Shown: one piece after another, positions 63,044 through 64,000 of the stretch
How the letters are laid out: each line of letters opens with the position of its first letter
How positions within the stretch are numbered: the first letter of the stretch is position 1
Assembly (NCBI RefSeq): GCF_963675165.1
Contig: NC_087380.1
Coordinates: 2,099,803 to 2,163,802, forward strand
Length of the DNA: 64,000 nucleotides
Direction of reading: 5' to 3'
Origin: Halichondria panicea
Lineage: Eukaryota > Porifera > Demospongiae > Suberitida > Halichondriidae
Program-made: the position numbers and the translations under genes
The notes under the pieces: generated by a model
The model's input: only the letters and a program-made list of their open reading frames with translations
Told to the model about the DNA's origin: nothing
Databases searched by the model: none

Positions 63044-64000
63044 TCTTGTCTAATGTTTTTGCTTGCATGCATTTCATTTCATTTTACATGGCATTGTCAT
63101 CAATTTTACGCATCCTTGCTATTTGCATGGACTCTACCCAACAACTGTGGATTATCATGCCATGTCGTTGAATGTGGTGGTTATTAGCCGCTAAGAACTC
63201 ATAGCCTCATCTACCATTTGAAAAGCCGTTCTGGTGACAAAAAGTAAATGTGTGGCCTGGTGGCAGAGGAAGATAGCCAGTGTCAATTAAAATCTGCTTC
63301 CGGATGACTTTAAAATTGCATATCGATCGTCTATTCTTTCTTTGTTACCTCCAACCACAGTGAAGTTTACAAGGGAGGAGGTACTAAAGAAAGATTAGAT
63401 GATAGGAAAATGTCCTCCGGAAGCAGATTTTAACTTTGACCTTGTGACTATCCAGTATCCTGCATATAGCCATCTCTGATTTGAGAGGATGACCCTCGGA
63501 GAGTGGGAGGGGAAAACCAGAGACCACTATATATACGTACCACCCACAGGTATATAGGCAAAACTAGCTGAGCCAGTGCAAAAGTGACGGTTCGCGAGTG
63601 CGAGTACAAATCTAACGGAGGATCATTGAGAACGGAACTGTGTCCCTCCTAGGGATCTTTGGAGTGTGCATTGTAATAAGTTTTGAGTTTCATACCACAT
63701 GACTATTAGAAAACACAGTAATTATATAGCATAACTACAATACTACAAGCTTACACTATATGTAACTTACATATATTGCCAGCCCTTTCTTTCTATGGAT
63801 GAACCCAAACATACTTAATATCATGAGTCAACCAACATCTCTCTTGAGTGTATAGTCGGCTATACTGAGTATCCCTGTCAGCTTCACTTCAGCCCCACTC
63901 TACCGTATACATATACTATTTCTTACCATTTCAACCACTGTACACATATAGCTACAGCTGTTTACTAGTACTTGTGGGTGCATGTGCGTGTGTGTGTGTG
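63044..64000. other. downstream of receptor F: hairpin element and p85 linker relic
   Basis: 63283-63440 is an inverted-repeat element (attaaaatctgcttccgga and tccggaagcagattttaa). 63470-63553 copies the p85 linker exon (gaggatgaccctcggagagtgggagggg), and 63795-63845 the gatgaacccaaacat..gagtcaaccaacatctct sequence seen at 830-870. So another duplicated spacer begins here. The window ends in a GT repeat. Confidence 0.5.

Noticed and set aside
1-64000. tRNA, rRNA or other structured RNA genes
   Set aside because: No cloverleaf, rRNA signature or snRNA-like motif was recognised by eye; the strong hairpins found are long inverted repeats of mobile elements. A covariance-model scan would be decisive.

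Overview
The window is eukaryotic: coding sequence lies in many short exons separated by mostly 40-120 bp introns with GT-AG borders, in AT-rich DNA full of small transposable elements. Domain content (Ig-like, CCP/sushi, EGF, Eph-type GCC and FN3 modules, a membrane-proximal domain with a single TM helix, tyrosine-rich tails) indicates an animal. Compact introns, and a membrane-proximal domain that I recall from demosponge receptor proteins, make a sponge the best guess. That is inference, not proof.

Layout. All recognisable receptor coding is on the + strand, as six tandem paralogues here called A to F: A 2835-14260, B 15601-25891, C 30847-38595, D 39894-45570, E 47299-51919, F 57825-63043. 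The common plan is a signal peptide exon ([15 protein letters not shown]...), a cysteine-rich Ig-like exon, a variable run of one-exon CCP domains (21 in A, about 27 in B, 14 in C, 7 in D, 9 in E, 3 left in F), often a second Ig-like exon, a two-exon membrane-proximal domain with TM helix, and a cytoplasmic tail exon with YxxM, YEEV and YEII motifs and a proline-rich stretch. Nearly every ectodomain exon is a multiple of three and phase 1-1, so exons can be duplicated, lost or skipped without breaking the frame.

Each paralogue has its own history. B carries a 512-bp tandem array of near-identical double-CCP units ending in a frame-breaking fused exon. C has two EGF exons. D has replaced its membrane-proximal and TM exons with three Ig domains, a variant Ig and a new TM, and the old TM exon survives as a fossil in an intron. 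E ends in an Eph-receptor-like GCC-FN3-FN3 block with no TM. F is degraded at the 5' end but has the longest tail, with extra ITIM-like motifs.

Between the receptors lie repeated, damaged copies of the 3' end of a PI3K regulatory subunit (p85-like), mainly its C-terminal SH2 domain. The duplicated unit therefore seems to have been receptor plus p85 fragment. The receptor tails keep YxxM, the motif class bound by p85 SH2 domains, so receptor and neighbour belong to one signalling theme even though the linked SH2 copies look dead.

The remaining sequence is mostly mobile elements: three large foldback elements, several MITEs with inverted ends, two LINE reverse-transcriptase fragments and one Crypton-like tyrosine recombinase fragment. 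No rRNA, tRNA or CRISPR array was recognised.
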